Source: Parapristionchus giblindavisi (Eukaryota; Nematoda; Chromadorea; Rhabditida; Diplogasteridae). Taken from it: a stretch of 64,000 nt of DNA. Below, piece by piece: positions 1 through 10,871 of the stretch; within the stretch, counting starts at the first letter, position 1; every line of letters starts with the position of its first letter. A model generated the notes under the pieces. It worked only from the letters and a program-made list of their open reading frames with translations. It had not been told where the DNA came from and made no database searches. A program made the position numbers and the translations under genes. Location of the stretch: assembly GCA_943737045.1 (NCBI GenBank), contig CALSFV010000466.1, positions 1 to 64,000 of the forward strand. Reading direction: 5' to 3'.

Positions 1-275
1 CCTCTCCCTCTACCTCTCCCTCTGCCTCTCTCTCCCTCTACCTCTCCTTCTATGATCTCTCCAGAATCGTGATGGTTAGCCGAACAGCTTGTGCAAATAC
101 ACACGTTAGGTAAAAAAAAAGTAAAGGAAAATCCCGTTATTCAAAGCGCAGGAAGAAATTTGGGAGATCACTACTAGGCCAAGGGTTAATTCAGTGATAG
201 CGGGGTAGCTATGGAAAAATCGGCAAATATTTAGCGCGCCACATGGGATTGATCATCTTGACCTACCGTAGCTAA
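1..275. other. Intergenic; pyrimidine microsatellite and repeat remnant
   Basis: The first 50 bases are a CCTCTCCCTCTA-type microsatellite. Bases 110-190 resemble 52613-52710, and bases 196-262 are nearly the same as 24307-24372, so this stretch is made of dispersed repeat pieces. I see no gene. Confidence 0.6.
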
Positions 276-694
276 CAAGGGAACTGTCTCAACTTAATGT
301 GGCCATATGGCATGGGAATAATTTACTTGAATCAGTTTTCGATGCTGATTACGAATCCGCTTTCAAACGTTGCCCAATCGAGCTGAGATTCGAGAAAATC
401 GATATTAAAATTCGCTAGTTTAATCGGAAATACATGAGACTTCCTATATAAACCATACCAATGCGTTCATAAACTCATCCATCAATTATCCAAACACCTC
501 CTGCTGTAATTTAGTAGATATTGTAGGCAAGTTGTGAATTTTCGAATCAAATTGTCGAATTTCAAGATCGATTTTCTCGAATCTCAGCTCGATTGGGCAA
601 CGTTTGATAACGGATTCGTAATCAGCATCGAAAACTGATTCAGGTAAATTATTCCCATGTCATATGGCCACATTAAGTTGAGACAGTTCCCTTG
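276..694. mobile_element. PIF/Harbinger-like foldback element with TAA target duplication
   Basis: The left arm (276 to about 412) is repeated in inverted form at about 556-694. The ends are CAAGGGAACTGTC and its complement, each flanked by TAA (273-275 and 695-697). A 3-bp TNA duplication is typical of PIF/Harbinger elements. The same CAAGGGAA terminus is seen at 7193-7952, 32383-33284 and 58086-58765. There is no transposase, so this is a non-autonomous foldback. The superfamily is an inference from the duplication length and ends. Confidence 0.7.
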
Positions 695-697
695 TAA

Positions 698-1737
698 GTG
701 GAGAGATTTATTCCAATCTGGCCGTTTCGGACATGATATTCACGGTAAGAGGGGGGGGGGGTTGTATTGGAAGTGGTGAGAGTGGATCATTGATGATAAT
801 ATGCTTTATGTTGATGGTTAAAGGCAACCCCCGAGTGCTTTCTTTGCCTACGAGAGAGTGTTGCCAGAGCGGAGAGATTCAAATTAGCTCGAGGCATTCC
901 ATCAAGGCAATGTGGAAATATGGACCAAAGATCAGTCACAGTAAGTCTTCCGAAATTTACCACATGTGAATTGGCCTATTTTAGCGCCGGAATTGTATGT
1001 ACATGCATTTTTCCCGCGGTCTATAAGTCGAAATGATCAAACAATCATTCCTAGTAAGTGAATAAAAATGTGTAAGATGGGAAGCAATTTGCAACGGACA
1101 AAAGAAGGTAGACTAGCGAGGAAATGTGATTAAAATGAGGGTAAATATGGCTTGAATAATGCCCCGAGCAAATTTGGAACATGATTAAATGCAAGAACAA
1201 GAATGGCGTAGTACCGAGATGACTAAGAACCACAATGACCAAAATACGGTAGGTCTCTTCACGGTCATTTCGATGAATAAAACAGCATACTTGAAGCATT
1301 CCTATGAGTCATCAATGGGTGGCACAGGCAAACCCTGAACCGATTTGAAACTCGCCGCTTCGGCCACACTCTCCTGCGGAAAAAGAAAGCTAGAGATTTT
1401 CGCCAGAGCGGAGAGTTTCAAATTAGCTCGAGTCGTGCCTATAAGAATGCTGTCTAGCTGGCACTGATCAGATATCATTAGAGATATGAAGATTGTATTT
1501 TACAAAATTTCAGGTCAGTGAAACAATAGAACGATAAATCAATGATTACTGAGCCCTCAGCAAAGATCAAAGATCAAGAAAATATTGAAAAAAATAATCA
1601 ATACCCAATGCTATGATTGAAGTCGGTAACGTTGTGCATCGTTCGAGAGAAAGAAAAAGACGATCAAGAAGAAGAAAATGCAGCGGTGAAAGTGAGAAAA
1701 GTGTGGTGATTAGGTAAGGATCTATTGAAGGGATAGG
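698..1737. other. Repeat-derived intergenic DNA
   Basis: The stretch contains a G-run at 748-760, the right half of a dispersed hairpin repeat at 841-899 and a fuller copy at 1347-1437 (see the entry at 6267). Short open frames here have no recognisable domain and I do not support them as genes. Confidence 0.5.
1347..1437. repeat. Copy of the ~90-bp CTCTCGC hairpin MITE
   Basis: Imperfect palindrome in which the left arm carries a CACACTCTC motif and the right arm carries GCCAGAGCGGAGAG followed by TTTCAAATTAGCTCG. It matches copies at 2062, 2876, 6267, 55655, 56777 and 63623. Confidence 0.65.
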
Positions 1738-1876
1738 TTGGAGATGATAGAGAGGGAGAGAGAGAGAGGGAGCGGGAGAGATAGAGGGAGAGGGAGAGAG
1801 AGGAAGGGGGGGGGGGAGGGAGAGGGAGAAGGAGAAAGAGAGAGGGAGAGAGAGAGAGGGAGAGGGAGAGGGAGGG
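1738..1876. repeat. Purine microsatellite (GAGAGG/GGGAGA)n
   Basis: About 140 bases of almost pure G and A on the + strand, with a G10 run near 1807. Long open frames on both strands here are low-complexity artefacts. Confidence 0.95.
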
Positions 1877-2971
1877 AACTGTTAGCGCGCCCAATCACTA
1901 TCACTAATGAGATCAAGAAGATGTTTGATGTATCGACGTAATTTCAGTCTGTTTTGAATTTTTCTCAATTCGTCACTAAATAATCTAATTAGGATAGTTT
2001 TCTGCTACACAATGTAGGATGATCATCCCAAAAATTTAACCAGCGACAAATAAAGGCACACCGAACTATTTTCTCTCTCCAACGCCTCGTTGACATAGAA
2101 CGCTAGAGAGTATTGCGAGAGCGGAGTTTCAAATCAGATCGAATGTGCCAATGACAAATACCAAATAAAAATGCCCACTCTGAAGGGATATATAATGAAA
2201 TTGAAAAATCAAAATGTTAAAAAAAGTTAAAATAGAAAATCTATCAAAACCTGTTCTCTGTCGTTGCTCTCCTGAATAATCGACGTCGAAGAGAAGCGTC
2301 CATGAACAGTATGAAAAAATAATTTTTTACTAAATAAAAATATTAAAAGATAAATGCGTCATATGTTTATGAACAATTTTGCGTCATCCAAATATCAGCA
2401 CTCCGTCCAAGCTATCTAAGCTAAGCTAAGCTATGTTAGATCGAAAGTTTATCTTTTATCGATCTTTTTTGCTGAGAAGTTGACGTATTGAATACGGGAT
2501 AGGAATAAAGCAACGACACGATGAAACAAGCAAATGTGATAGAAAATGGTGCTGTAAAATATTTAAAATTCCGAAATATACACTTCATTTAAAGGTACGA
2601 CAATACAATGGCAAAACTAAGGAAAGTGAGATCAATTTTGTCATGTTATCGTGATGAAGCACTGTAAACGCAGTACACCTATGGAAAACAGAGTTTATGT
2701 GAAGCCCGGTCAAAATGTAATTAGACAAAGGTACAGTCCATTGATTAAAAAAGAAGACCATTCAGTGGTTTCTTTGCCGCGCAACAATAACGGACTAAAA
2801 AAAAACTAAAAATATAAGCAGTGAGGCTGTAATGGCGAGGCTCGAATGTCATGGCGCAAAAAAACGTATCCCAAGCATACTCCGCGCTGGCAATACACTC
2901 TCGCAGACAAAGGAAGCAAGAGAATGTGGCCAGAGCGATGAGTTTTATATTAGCTAGAGATGTCATTTTAA
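1877..2971. other. Intergenic; two hairpin-MITE copies
   Basis: Hairpin repeat copies lie at 2062-2148 and 2876-2966. A short AGCTA repeat lies near 2410-2435. Nothing else is recognisable. Confidence 0.5.
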
Positions 2972-3079
2972 AGGGAGCGTAACCTCACTCAATGGTCTCT
3001 GCATTGCACACACTATTTCTCTGTTCTCTAACAACGAGAGAGCATTGCGCGTCGAAGAGACCATTGAGTTACGCTCCCT
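2972..3079. mobile_element. TTAA-flanked MITE, AGGGAGCGTAACC family
   Basis: A 108-bp palindromic element with inverted ends AGGGAGCGTAACC, flanked by TTAA at 2968-2971 and 3080-3083. A second copy sits at 6594-6706. TTAA duplication is characteristic of piggyBac-type transposition. There is no coding capacity. Confidence 0.8.
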
Positions 3080-3083
3080 TTAA

Positions 3084-3774
3084 TCAATCAGCTTTTTTGC
3101 TATGACTAAACCAAATTGAAATCAAATGAAAAGAGCAAAAAGAGTGTGGAAGTTAGCGACAGAGATAGAGGCAGAGGAAACAATGAAGATATCAGAATGT
3201 CAAACAAATGCTTATCAGTAGATTTAATCGGGGGCAATAAAATGTCTCGTGCTTTGACTCTTTTCATTGTTACATTGCAGTTTTCATTTGTATCCGATTG
3301 AATCGTTTTCATAAGATTTAATTTATTGTATGAAATATGGTATAAAAAATTAAGGTTCTGCATGCATAAACGTCCACAATAATGAAATATTTCATTCGGA
3401 GTTCATATTATTATAGAATTAAAACTGTCCGAACAATACAAATTCCGCAATTTGCCGCGCAATACTCTGACTCTGCCCACTTATTCGCGCGACATTTCAT
3501 TTTCGCTTATTTTATCGAATTTTATGGCGTTTTCTCGTCATTTCATTGGGCTTTCAGCAAAAATAAAATTATAAGCATTGACAAAACGTTCGGAAAAACC
3601 TCCCGAAATTTGGCGAAAATTTTGGAGTGCGTTTTTCTCAACGGTGGAGAAGTTTACTATATTCGGCATTTGGTGCGGTGTGTGCAAAACTTTTGTAATT
3701 CTATAATATTAGGATGTGAACATATTTTCCAGGAGTCTGCCTGATCATGCAATGCTAAGGAACCATACTCGTCT
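3084..3774. other. Intergenic; one unassigned 120-codon open frame
   Basis: An open frame at 3382-3744 (+) encodes 120 residues. It is hydrophobic and aromatic-rich in its first half, has no recognised domain, and its codon use is like that of random AT-rich DNA. From about 3734 the sequence is shared with 52382 onward, the start of the large duplication. Confidence 0.4.
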
Positions 3775-3846
3775 TCCCATGTGGTCTAGTGGTTAGGATT
3801 CGTGGTTTTCACCCACGCGGCCCGTGTTCGATTCCCGGCATGGGAA
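3775..3846 (+). tRNA. tRNA-Glu (TTC), possibly decaying copy
   Basis: A 72-nt cloverleaf. Acceptor TCCCATG pairs with CATGGGA; the A box is TGGTCTAGTGG; the anticodon stem CGTGG/CCACG encloses loop TTTTCAC with anticodon TTC; the B box is GTTCGATTCCC. A T-rich terminator (TTTCTTTT) follows. The T-stem reads CCGTG against CCCGG, one mismatch, whereas the copy at 52424 has the perfect CCGGG. The mismatch raises the possibility of a pseudogene, but the promoter boxes and anticodon arm are intact. Confidence 0.9.
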
Positions 3847-5408
3847 GCTTTCTTTTGCTGATTTAATTTCTAAAGTACTAAACATTCTTTAATAATATTA
3901 TTTTGCCTGTGCTGCCGACAAGCCCCGTAATGAAACGAATTTAAACGACAAAGAGATTATGTTATGTAAAATGTTTACTTTTTCCCTGAATTTCCTTTCT
4001 TTTCGCTACTTTTGAACGGTGAACATTATAAATAGAGGTGTTTTTTGTGGAAGGAAGTATGAAAAAAATTGCATCAAATTGCTCTAAAACACCAAAAGGA
4101 AAAAGATAATGTTTGTATACGGATATCAGTGGTGCCTATAATAATTGTAAAGAATACCTAGAATCCGATACTTCAAGTTCAATGGTCAATCATGCATTGT
4201 CCAGATATGTTTCAGTATTTAGGGAAAAGCCCTCGGCAGATAGTTTCGCCGATAATTTCAAAGTAACTCCGTGCAAGGATACTAAAATTGCCCCCACACA
4301 ACATTAGAATTCAATGTCGTCGTTAATATCAATATTCAATTTTTAAATTAAAAGTTGACACTCCCCAAACGAAATCGCTTAAAGTTAGAGTAACCTTACT
4401 CAAAATCATCAGAAGCGAAAAAAGTGTTTAAGTTGGCACCAATTGCCTGATTGTCCTGACACGAAAGACTCACATTACTCATCACTTGGCAATTTGCCAA
4501 GAGTGGTGTTCAGTTCAGTTCTCCTTCTCTCCATTATTGATAATTCCCTTCATTAATCATATTTTAACTGATGGATAAATAAATAAATAACTTCGCTTGT
4601 ATGCCTTGCACAGCCGTTTTGTCGCAACCATTCCACCCCCCCCCCCCTCCCGAATGGTTTTGGGGCAACCATAATAATATATAATAACTACAGAAGAGAT
4701 CTTCTGGATAACCTCTTCGCCTCTTGCGAAATACGACTCCTCCCAAACATTTTTTTGCGAAAGGAACGGAATCAAAACACAAGATTTAAAGAAGAACGAT
4801 AAAAGAAGTGATTCAGCACACTAAAAGAAAGACATATTTTATATTGATTCATGATGTGTTTGAAGCTTGCTATGCGTATTGAAAGTACAACATTTAAGGC
4901 ATGTGCCTATCGGTTGCTTGACTTTCTCAATTTCCCAATATCTTTCACGCTAATTTCCATACCATATAAACAGTTATACCCGTGTTGATCGTTGCGGGAG
5001 TCCGTCATCCAAACTCATGGGCCTCCTTCTTTAAAGACCAATTTTGCAGGGAAATTTCATCGAAGCTTTGCGAAAGTAAATATAAAATACAATTCAAAAC
5101 TGTCATGTTGAGAAGATACATGGGCGAATAAACCGTTTATCGACAAGTGCAACGTGATTAGCATAACGGGAGGATTTTAAACAAATCCGCGCGCACTGAT
5201 GGCCACACTTTTTTCGACAATGCATACACGACCTCAGATCTCCGATCGAATCATTTCATTCAATTTAACGCCAAATTCATTCATCTTCGAAAAATCTTTC
5301 ATGCTACTCTCATATTTCAGAATAATGACGATTGATATTAGGGACGTCACAAAGATGGGAAGAGCCTACGCGGGATTGATCAACCCTCCATGAACATCTG
5401 GAATGATC
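3847..5408. other. Unit A of the large duplication, proximal part
   Basis: Corresponds to parts of 52496-55970. An AT-rich stretch with a C-run at 4637-4646, also present in the other copy. A 64-codon open frame at 4113-4307 is broken in the paralogous copy, so it is unlikely to be a maintained gene. At about 4552 (CATTAATCAT) this copy keeps the empty site of the TTAA element found at 53876-54730. Confidence 0.55.
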
Positions 5409-5525
5409 ACCTTTAATCTTTGGTCTTTAATCTTTGGTCTTTAATCTTTGGTCTTTAATCTTTAATCTTTGATCTTTGATCTTTAATCGTTTATCTTTAA
5501 TCTTTAGTCTTTAATCTTTGATCGT
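5409..5525. repeat. Minisatellite of CTTTAATCTTTGGT units
   Basis: Direct repeats of a 7- to 14-bp CTTTAATC / CTTTGGT unit. A shorter array is at the paralogous site, 55981-56022. Confidence 0.85.
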
Positions 5526-6593
5526 TAGTACAACTAACCAGCGAGCGCAGTGTGGTGTAGAATATCTATGATTTTGACTGGCAGAGTGAGAATCACTTTA
5601 CAAAATATGATGGATATGGAGACTCGGTCGATGTCTGAAAATGGCATTTTGAGTGACATAAAATTTGAAGTGATTGAATATTTAAAGGGAGACCTTAAAC
5701 AATCAAACGGATTGAATCATATTACTCAAATTTCGAATTTAGACGATTTTAGAGCCAGAGCCACATTTTAGAAGTTGACTTTTATTTAAAAAAAAAAGTA
5801 TTTTCGCCCATGCATACCGCAGACTGATTTTTTCACGTTTACAAAACCATTTTTTGAAATGGGATTTCGATTCGCGCCATAAAATTTTGAAACTATTTCT
5901 GGCTGTTGATTAGATAACGGTATTTGACAAAGGTTTATCTCCCTTTAAATTAAAATAAATATACGAAAGTTTACCATTTCTCGATCTCATGATAGCAAGG
6001 ATCGAGCAGAAGAGAGATATGGGAATGATGAAATAAGGAATGCAGTAAACCATCTTACATGTTAAAATGACCATTATAATATGGGAAAATAATGTACAAA
6101 AAACTGAACCTGTGTGTAGTACGTCATATCAAACATTACGCAGCCACTAAAATTGAATTTTACTCCGGAAATGAAATCAGGCAAGGATGGAATAGCCTGA
6201 ATTTGATATGAAATGCAGGTGAATTAAGTAAGGATGTAATTAAAGATAAAGATTAAATAACGATCCGAGCTATTTTTTCTTTCCGCTCTGACAACGCTCT
6301 CTCGTGGGCAAAGAAAGCTAGAGTGCATTAGGTCATAGAGTGTAGAGTGGAGAGTCAAATTAGCTCGGATGTGCCATTAACATTTGTTTACCGCTAGGAA
6401 CAGAGAAAGATAAATGGCCGACGGTAGTGAAAGGAGAAAAGATGATGATTTATTCAACCACAAACGAATTGAGAAATACTGGAAACAGCTTTTTGTATGC
6501 GGTGTTTTCATTTGCCTTACGTGCCTCAGCCGTAGCGACGGAGACTTCCACATCAACGCTGCAGAATGTTTTTTGAACGGAATATTGGCTTAA
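5526..6593. other. Unit A, middle part; two short frames shared with unit B
   Basis: Closely similar to 56023-57094. An open frame at 5550-5771 (73 codons) is frameshifted in the other copy. A frame starting at 6415 begins MADGSE and contains KRIEKYWKQLF; this stretch is kept at 56914, where the reading continues differently. It could be a remnant first exon. No family is recognised. Confidence 0.4.
6267..6372. repeat. Dispersed hairpin MITE, CTCTCGC family
   Basis: Left arm has CGAGCTA...CCGCTCTGACAACGC, then CTCTCGTGGGCAAAGAAAGC; the right arm returns to GAGAGTCAAATTAGCTCGG. Copies or parts occur at 841, 1347, 2062, 2876, 55655, 56777 and 63623. The family has about 90 bp, long imperfect arms and no coding capacity. 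Confidence 0.7.
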
Positions 6594-6828
6594 AGGGAGC
6601 GTAACCTCTCTCAATGGTCTCTTCATTGTGCACACTATTTCTCTGTTCTCTAACAATGAGAGAGCATTGCACGTCAAAGAGACCATTGAGTGAGGTTACG
6701 CTCCCTTTAAATGTATTGAACTGTGTTACATTGCATTTATGTCATTTATGCCCAAAATTCCGTGCGAAATAGATACTCTGCGGACCTTACGTGGACGTCT
6801 CCCGCGTTACGGCACGTAAGTTAAATGT
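6515..6828. mobile_element. CCTTACGTGCC palindromic element, interrupted by a TTAA MITE
   Basis: Ends CCTTACGTGCCTC...GTAGCGACGGAGAC are matched in inverted form by the sequence ending CGTTACGGCACGTAAG. Related copies are at 15941-16131 and, interrupted by larger insertions, at 57008-58008. The interior is split by the TTAA MITE at 6594-6706. Confidence 0.6.
6594..6706. mobile_element. TTAA-flanked MITE, AGGGAGCGTAACC family, second copy
   Basis: A 113-bp palindrome with ends AGGGAGCGTAACC, flanked by TTAA at 6590-6593 and 6707-6710. The paralogous site in the other duplication unit still shows ATTGGCTTAAATG at 57886-57898, so this is an insertion with an observable unoccupied target. Confidence 0.85.
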
Positions 6829-7192
6829 AACACCGCATCACCGATTAGAAAATTCCTCAGTTGATTCACCATTATCGTGTTTACTGATGAATAAACAAAT
6901 AAATAAATAAACAAATGAATAAATATATTTATATGAAGAAATACCGCAGTGAATATTCTCTCGAATATCTCTGGTGTCTCCATTGCTCGCCAGAAAACGT
7001 CACACCATATACCTATATAGCAAAAGTTTGCACGCACGTTATGGTTATGACAAAATTCATAAACGAAGGTCTCTCGTATCTTATTTATCAGGGCATAGTG
7101 TCAGATTTCGAGAAGAACTTGTTAAGTTATTTTGACAGCAAAAGTTATCCTAATTACCATGCCTACTGTCCGGTGTGGCAGATAGATGCTTA
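6829..7192. other. Unit A, distal part; no gene seen
   Basis: Matches 58009-58085 and 58770-58940 of unit B. Contains AAATAAATAAAC repeats at 6890-6935. An apparent open frame at 6915-7280 runs into the foldback element and its B copy is not open, so I do not call a gene. Confidence 0.5.
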
Positions 7193-7382
7193 CAAGGGAA
7201 CCATAATGCATTCCCGTGGCGATATGACTAGTGACATATACCATTCGAATCAGTATCCGATTCTGATAAGACACCGTTAATAAGCAATGTCAAAAGTTTA
7301 AGAGTTTCGAGAAAATCGATAATGAAAATCGCACAAATCCGAGCCAATTAAGATCAACCCGGCTTTGTGCTCCTATCTCACC

Positions 7383-7466
7383 GACCCTTGTGGTGTAGTG
7401 GGTACGGCGCTCGCATTTCATTTTGTAAGTACATGGTTCGATGCATGGTATGCGATACTTTTTTTT
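7383..7466 (+). other. tRNA-like module (left arm) with T-run
   Basis: A-box-like TGGTGTAGTGGGTACG at 7391-7406 and B-box-like GGTTCGATGC at 7435-7444 are spaced as in tRNA genes; a T8 tract follows at 7458. It does not fold as a standard cloverleaf by eye. It is better read as a tRNA-derived pol III promoter or pseudogene than as a functional tRNA. Confidence 0.5.
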
Positions 7467-7683
7467 GCTGATTTTTTTCAAGTTCAAAAGTTCAGATCTA
7501 TTGTTTCATTGTTATCCTTTGTAGGTCATTATCGATCGTCTGCTTAACCTCTGATCTCTTGCTCGCGCGCTTTTGTGTCTGCTTTTAATGAGTTTCAGCT
7601 TCTGATTCGATATGTATCATGGCACAAATGCTAACGGCATAAAAAGTTTATTGCTTTTATTCAGTCTTCGAAAAAAATTAGCA

Positions 7684-7772
7684 AAAAAGTATCGCATACC
7701 AGGCATCGAACCATGCACATACAAAATGCAATGCGAGCGCCTTATCCACTACACCAAGGGTCGGTGAGATAG
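7684..7772 (-). other. tRNA-like module (right arm)
   Basis: Inverted near-copy of 7383-7466 within the other arm of the same foldback. It keeps the B-box complement GCATCGAACC and the A-box complement. Same interpretation. Confidence 0.5.
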
Positions 7773-7955
7773 GAGCTCAAAGCCGAGTTGATCTTAATTG
7801 GCTAGGATTTGTGCGATTTTCATGATCGATTTTCTCGAAGCTCTTAAACTTTTGACATTGCTTATTAACGGTGTCTTATCAGAATCGGATACTGATTCGA
7901 ATGGTATATGTCACTAGTCATATCGCCACGGGAATGCATTATGGTTCCCTTGTTA

Positions 7956-10321
7956 GGACTTTTTTTAAAACAGATGCTTAAAAATCTTAATTCACTTCAT
8001 AAAGGGGGGGGGCATGATGAAGGATGAATCATGCCCCCGCAGGGAATGTGGGACTGTACACGTCTTTGCAAAAGAGCAATTATGGAACTCGCGAGATTAA
8101 GAAAAGGTGCTTAAAGATCCTCGATTTTTTCGCAACAAGACTGACACTAATTTCCTCACGCTAATTTCCATGCAATATTTTCTTAAAGGGAGTCTGCCAA
8201 GCAATTCAAGTTGAGGTTATATAACTTATCTGATGCCTTCGACATCATAAACATAAGTGAAAAAAATTATAAAAAATATTTTGAACGAATTAAATAGTGA
8301 TCTGAAGCGCGAGATCTGGCAACTTGCTAGTTTTATCGGCTTCGGACGATTTATTGTAACTATTTTTTTCAAAAAAACATCTAAACGTTTCAAAAAATTT
8401 TTTTTTGAATTTGCATTGTTTAGTTAGTATTCGAATAATGATCTGGAAGAGAATTTTTTTGAATGGCAGTCTCCCTTTAAACGTTGCGGGAGTCAGTCAA
8501 ACTCAAGGGTCTCCTTCTTTAAAGGCCATCGCATCACGCATTTTTTTTATTACAATGAAAATGCGCAGATGTTTAAATGACTTTATTATGGAAGAAAGGA
8601 AAAGTGAATTTTTTTGTGCAATGCAAAAATTGACCTGTTGAGGCATATTTGGGTATATATATAAACTCAATATTGATTGATATTGATTTATATACCTCAG
8701 AAAAATATTGTGTTACCTAGTGAGTATTTGTGGAGGACGTAACGATGATCTATCATACTACACAAAAACATCAATATGTCCGATAGGGCTGATGCTATGA
8801 TCCAATTCGGAAAAGGAATAATTTACTTTTTTATATTTAATTAATTAAAATATATTAGTATTTCGTCGGTTTCTTAAATACATTTATCTACTTGCTATTA
8901 CCGAACATTATAAAAAAGTATACCAAACTCTCGCATTGTGAGTGAAGTTTAATTAATAAAGAGACCAGTTGTTGGTAATCACAATATACCTAACTCTGAA
9001 TTCGAATCGAAGCGTTCTTTTGATGTAAATACAAAGAAGGAGAGATGATGATGCAATAATGCTCAATATGAAGCAAAGATCATAGTAGATTACGGTGCGA
9101 TCTGTCATGACTTCCTATCGCGATCTATAAAATTTTAATCAATATTTCAGATCTCAAACAGACACTGAAACTCTCTCTCGAATACAATGGTATTTCGCTT
9201 GTCTGACTTGAAAATGACATGAACATATTGATATTTTGTATAAATATTCAGAAAATATATAAATATAATATTGAGAAAATAATGAGAAAGGGAGGCTACT
9301 AATGGAACTAACTTCAGAACTACTAAATTACTACTACTAAAACGTTGAATTGCCTATTTCCCTTTGATGTTTATAAACATTCCGCACTTTCAATTGTAAA
9401 CGCAGAGAAAGATAAATTACTGGAAGCCGACTATCGAGATAGTTTATGCGCAGAAAGAATTATTGAAGTGATTTGTCGACACGTCACAAATCACGACATG
9501 TCGAATGAGTCACATTTCCAGTAACTTCGAACCCATTTAACATAACGTAACATATTTGTTTTCAAACTAAGAAGAAAATAGGGCAATTTTGATATGTGGA
9601 ATTGATGGTGGTCGTTATAAATTAATTTTTTTGAGGAGTGTGTCTAAACTATTATATAAAAATCGCATATTACCATTCTACATAAAATTTGTTGTTGAAA
9701 AATTAAAAGATAATATTCAAGACTGCCCTAGCGTACGTCTTTCTTCCGGGAAAAACCAGGAAAAACTTATTTTTAATAAAACGATCAAGCGAAACTAACC
9801 AATGGTCGATCAGATTCATTCTAGATATTTTGTAGTAAGGTTGAATCTAGTGCACCCAACTACCGTATCTACATACGCCATACCACCGGAAACTCCCGCC
9901 CGAAAAGCTTATAAATAGCTCTGGAGCTCTGGAGAGATGACATGGGCCGAGTTTAGCAACTGGTGGATTACAATTCTTATCTAGCAAATATTGCCAGAAA
10001 TGATAAATTGAAAAACTTCTTTCGTTGGACTGATCTTGCAAAGCCCAAACTCGATATTTTATTAGCCAATATCAATTTTCAATTTTCAATATTATTGTTA
10101 ATTTTGCCATGATGTATCTTCACAAAATGATTTATTCGAGAAATGTCGGATGTAGAAGAAATCTTTGTATTACATGGAATGAAGCATTAGATGTATCATA
10201 GGTATATAAAGATTATGTCAATTTTAATTCCATTAATAATCAGGAAAAAGTTGTTCAACAATAATATGGAAACACTGATTTTTGTACATAGTTATGTGTA
10301 ATGCAATTCCCTGCATCTAGG
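7956..10321. other. Rest of unit A plus unassigned AT-rich DNA
   Basis: 8615-8830, 8965-9120 and 9160-9470 match unit B at 59035-59240, 59560-59700 and 59900-62400, in the same order. A G-run is at 8006-8014. Short open frames at 8405-8641 and 9589-9798 have no recognised domain. Confidence 0.5.
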
Positions 10322-10871
10322 TAGGGGTAATCCTAAAAGAATCTATACTATAAATAATGTAAATTTAGATCAAAAAGATGCCATCAAAGATCTTGGCTTC
10401 ATTATTCAAAGAAGCCTGACATTTTCCGAACATTCTAGATCAATCTCGATCAAAGCAAAGTCGGCTTGTCATATAATTATGCGAGCTCTTCGAACTAATA
10501 ACCCCAAAATTCTCCTTAAAGCATATTCAATCTACATCAGGCCCATTCTAGAAAGCGCTTCTACGGTGTTCAATCCTTATCAGAAAAAGGATATAAAAGT
10601 CCTTGAACAGGTACAGAATTATTTCACAAGAAGGTTGTTCGCCCGTTGTTTCAAATCAACATGGGAAAATATGCCGCGGGCAAATGTTCGCAACGAAAAA
10701 CTCGATCTAGAAACCCTCGAACACCGTAGATCCATCATAGACATTAAAACTTCTATTAAACTACTTAGAGGCAAATTTAGGTTTTCAAATAAGAAAAATC
10801 ACTATTTCAAAATATTATATATTTATCACATGCTCACGCATGAACGATACAGTCGAAAAATTGTGAAGTAA
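10322..10871 (+). pseudogene. 5'-truncated CR1/Jockey-like LINE, reverse transcriptase C-terminal part
   Basis: An open reading from about 10322 to the stop at 10869-10871 encodes the region after the RT catalytic core. A DLGFIIQRSLTF segment corresponds to the conserved DLGV block, followed by YIRPILESASTVFN and RLFARC-type motifs that recur in the LINE proteins at 20489 and 24780. The EN and RT palm domains are missing, so this is a dead insertion. It lies tail-to-tail with the minus-strand LINE ending near 10900. Confidence 0.75.

Larger units (their letters stand above)
7193..7952. mobile_element. PIF/Harbinger-like foldback carrying a tRNA-like sequence in each arm
   Basis: A 760-bp inverted repeat with ends CAAGGGAACCATAATGC, flanked by TTA (7190-7192 and 7953-7955). 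Each arm contains a tRNA-like module: 7383-7445 on + and 7684-7772 on -. The modules have an A-box-like TGGTGTAGTGGGTAC, a B-box-like GGTTCGATGC and a following T-run. It has no transposase. Unit B lacks this element at the corresponding position. Confidence 0.75.

Noticed and set aside
1664..1941. Overlapping open frames on both strands over the GA-rich tract
   Set aside because: Low-complexity microsatellite produces Arg/Glu or Ser/Leu/Pro repeats in every frame; no gene.
5409..5525. CRISPR-like array
   Set aside because: Short direct units without unique spacers in a eukaryotic window; an ordinary minisatellite.
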